Shown here: piece by piece, positions 4,692 to 5,963 of the stretch | Layout of the letters: each line of letters opens with the position of its first letter | Numbering within the stretch: position 1 is the stretch's first letter | Assembly: GCA_021299075.1 (NCBI GenBank) | Contig: JAJTFU010000126.1 | Coordinates: forward strand, 1 to 5,963 | Reading direction: 5' to 3' | DNA from: Novosphingobium sp. | Lineage (GTDB): Bacteria > Pseudomonadota > Alphaproteobacteria > Sphingomonadales > Sphingomonadaceae | Length of the DNA: 5,963 bases | Notes under the pieces: generated by a model | Databases searched by the model: none | What the model saw: only the letters and a program-made list of their open reading frames with translations | Told to the model about the DNA's origin: nothing | Position numbers and translations under genes: made by a program

Positions 4692-5963
4692 TTGCGCCGT
4701 CTTTCCGCCCTGTTGCTGCTAATCGCCGCGCCGCTGGCCGCGCAGGAGCTCGTGCCGGTTGTGGTCTCGGCAGCGCCAGACAAGGTCGGGGTAACGCTTT
4801 ACCGCGATCCGGACCGGGGCGAGGATCCGATCGATGCGGAAAATCCATCCTCGCTCGCACTGATCGTTGAAACGCGCGCCGTCACCCTGCCGGCCGGGGT
4901 GGCTACGGTGCGGTTTGAAGGCGTGGCTGGCGGGATCGTCCCGCAAACCGCGATCATGTTCAACGCCGCCCCGCGTGAGCGCAATCGCGATGCTGCGCTG
5001 CTTTCGCAGGGCGGGCTGGTCGATGCCTTTACCGGCCAGCGGGTGACCCTGCGCCGCACCGATCCGGCCACCGGCAAGACCGTGGAGCAAAGCGCCACGA
5101 TCCGTTCCGCCGCCGACCGACTGGTGGTGACCACCCCGCGCGGGATCGAGGCGCTCTATTGCTCCGGCCTCAACCAGACGGTGCTTTTCCCGGATGTCCG
5201 GGATACGCTTTCAGCCAAGCCGGTGCTGTCGATGACCACGCGCGACCAGCCGGGTGGCACGGTGACGATCACCCTCGCCTACCTCGCGACAGGCTTTGAC
5301 TGGGATGCCAACTACGTCGTCACGATCGCGCCCGACGGTCAGTCGGTCGGCCTGCTTGGCTGGCTGACCATGGCCAGCGGTGAGGAGACCAGCTTTCCCG
5401 ATGCCACGCTGGCGGCGGTTGCGGGCCGCATCCAGCGCTCCGATGAGACCAGCGACGATACCGGCGAAAACGCTCGCTGGGCCGCCAGCTCGCTCAATCG
5501 AAGCTGGGGCTGCTGGCCGGCCGGGACGACCTCGGGCGACCTGCGCGGCCCGCCTCCTCCCCCACCGCCGCCCGCGCCAGCACCGATGATGATGGAAATG
5601 GCTGAAGGTGCCGACATCATCGTCACGGCTCAGCGCACTTCTGCTCCGATGATGGCAGCGCCAGTCGCTGTCACCGCGGTGATGGAAGGTCTTGGCGATC
5701 TGAAGCTCTACCGCGTGCCGATCCCGGTGACCGTCGCCGCGCAATCGCAAAAGCAGGTGGCCTTCCTGGCCAAGGACACGATCAAGGGCGTGATGGCCTA
5801 TCGCAGCAGGATTGACTGGAGCGAACCAAGCGATCCGCAAATCCTGTTCCGCTTCAAGAACAGCGAGAAGGAGGGCCTGGGCAAACCGCTCCCGGCCGGT
5901 CGCTTGGTGTTCTACCAGGATGGCGAGCACGGCATGATGGTGATGGGTGAGAGCACCCTGCCC
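4692..5963 (+). CDS. DUF4139 domain-containing exported protein with TonB-box-like insert (second of the pair, truncated by window end)
   Basis: An uninterrupted reading frame of 424 codons runs off the right edge; about 100 more residues are expected by comparison with its paralogue. TTG at 4692 is the only usable start: a TGA at 4674 lies just upstream in frame with no other start codon between. It yields a textbook signal peptide (MRRLSALLLLIAAPLAA|QE). No clear Shine-Dalgarno is visible, and the start lies four bases after the first gene's TAA, so termination-reinitiation coupling is likely. Homology to the first gene is visible in VTLRRTDPATG (118-128), AYLATGFDWDANYVV (196-210), GWLTMASGEETSFPDA (223-238), QKQVAFL and PLPAGRLVFYQDG. 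Unlike the paralogue, it has a spacer of eight prolines (287-294), a Met-rich patch, then DIIVTAQR (308-315) and PVAVTAV (324-330), resembling a TonB-dependent receptor N-terminus. Two cysteines are present (157, 274). The molecular function is unknown. Confidence 0.88.
   Translation, partial: MRRLSALLLLIAAPLAAQELVPVVVSAAPDKVGVTLYRDPDRGEDPIDAENPSSLALIVETRAVTLPAGVATVRFEGVAGGIVPQTAIMFNAAPRERNRDAALLSQGGLVDAFTGQRVTLRRTDPATGKTVEQSATIRSAADRLVVTTPRGIEALYCSGLNQTVLFPDVRDTLSAKPVLSMTTRDQPGGTVTITLAYLATGFDWDANYVVTIAPDGQSVGLLGWLTMASGEETSFPDATLAAVAGRIQRSDETSDDTGENARWAASSLNRSWGCWPAGTTSGDLRGPPPPPPPPAPAPMMMEMAEGADIIVTAQRTSAPMMAAPVAVTAVMEGLGDLKLYRVPIPVTVAAQSQKQVAFLAKDTIKGVMAYRSRIDWSEPSDPQILFRFKNSEKEGLGKPLPAGRLVFYQDGEHGMMVMGESTLP
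5550..5681 (+). other. Pro-rich spacer plus TonB-box/plug-like segment encoded inside the second DUF4139 gene
   Basis: Codons 287-298 encode eight prolines followed by APAP, codons 299-303 encode MMMEM, and codons 307-330 encode a segment with DIIVTAQR and, after exactly eight residues, PVAVTAV. Sphingomonad TonB-dependent receptors typically begin their mature region with (D/E)IVVTAQ(R/K)R, about eight residues, then (D)VP(V/I)(A/S)VTA. The first paralogue has about 20 ordinary residues at this point. This is a sub-feature of the gene, listed because it may be a distinct functional module. Confidence 0.65.

Noticed and set aside
5211..5930. Minus-strand ORF of 239 codons opposite the second DUF4139 gene
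   Set aside because: The plus-strand frame shows clear homology to the adjacent paralogue. The minus frame is Arg/His/Gly-rich and includes the poly-proline codons read backwards.
1..5963. CRISPR arrays, insertion sequences, tRNA or rRNA genes, attachment sites
   Set aside because: No spaced direct repeats, transposase motifs, terminal inverted repeats, cloverleaf sequences or rRNA-like stretches were seen on either strand.

Overview
The window comes from a GC-rich alphaproteobacterium, most likely of the order Sphingomonadales. The support is the high-GC codon usage and the family style of the proteins: an S8 peptidase with a short Gly/Asp-rich tail, two tandem DUF4139 proteins, and a segment reading DIIVTAQR...PVAVTAV, which closely resembles the N-terminus of sphingomonad TonB-dependent receptors. 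All four well-supported genes encode exported envelope proteins with Sec-type signal peptides. The genus assignment is open.

Layout. At the left edge are about 20 codons of a probable plus-strand gene that ends at 64. A strong GC-rich hairpin (74-101) follows, and a minus-strand gene for a secreted subtilisin-like (S8) peptidase converges on it (123-1247). A 205-bp gap containing a 23-bp imperfect palindrome separates the peptidase from a secretin-family outer-membrane channel gene on the same strand. The secretin is best started at a TTG at 3036 (or 3039), not at the far upstream ATG at 3297. A divergent intergenic region of about 166 bp (3040-3205) then leads to two plus-strand DUF4139 genes. 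The first is complete (3206-4687). The second starts at a TTG four bases after the first one's stop and runs off the right edge (4692 to beyond 5963).

How the parts relate. The DUF4139 pair is almost certainly one transcription unit of diverged tandem paralogues, with the second probably coupled translationally to the first. The secretin is divergently transcribed and has no pilus or type II secretion partner genes in view. Its N-terminal half looks more like a PilQ-type (AMIN-like) arrangement than a standard GspD. The peptidase may be expressed separately. Nothing in the sequence proves that the genes form one pathway; shared envelope location and head-to-head arrangement are the only links.

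The most unusual feature is in the second DUF4139 protein. It carries a poly-proline spacer followed by a TonB-box/plug-like segment at a position where the first paralogue has neither. This suggests an interaction with TonB or a borrowed TonB-dependent-receptor N-terminus.
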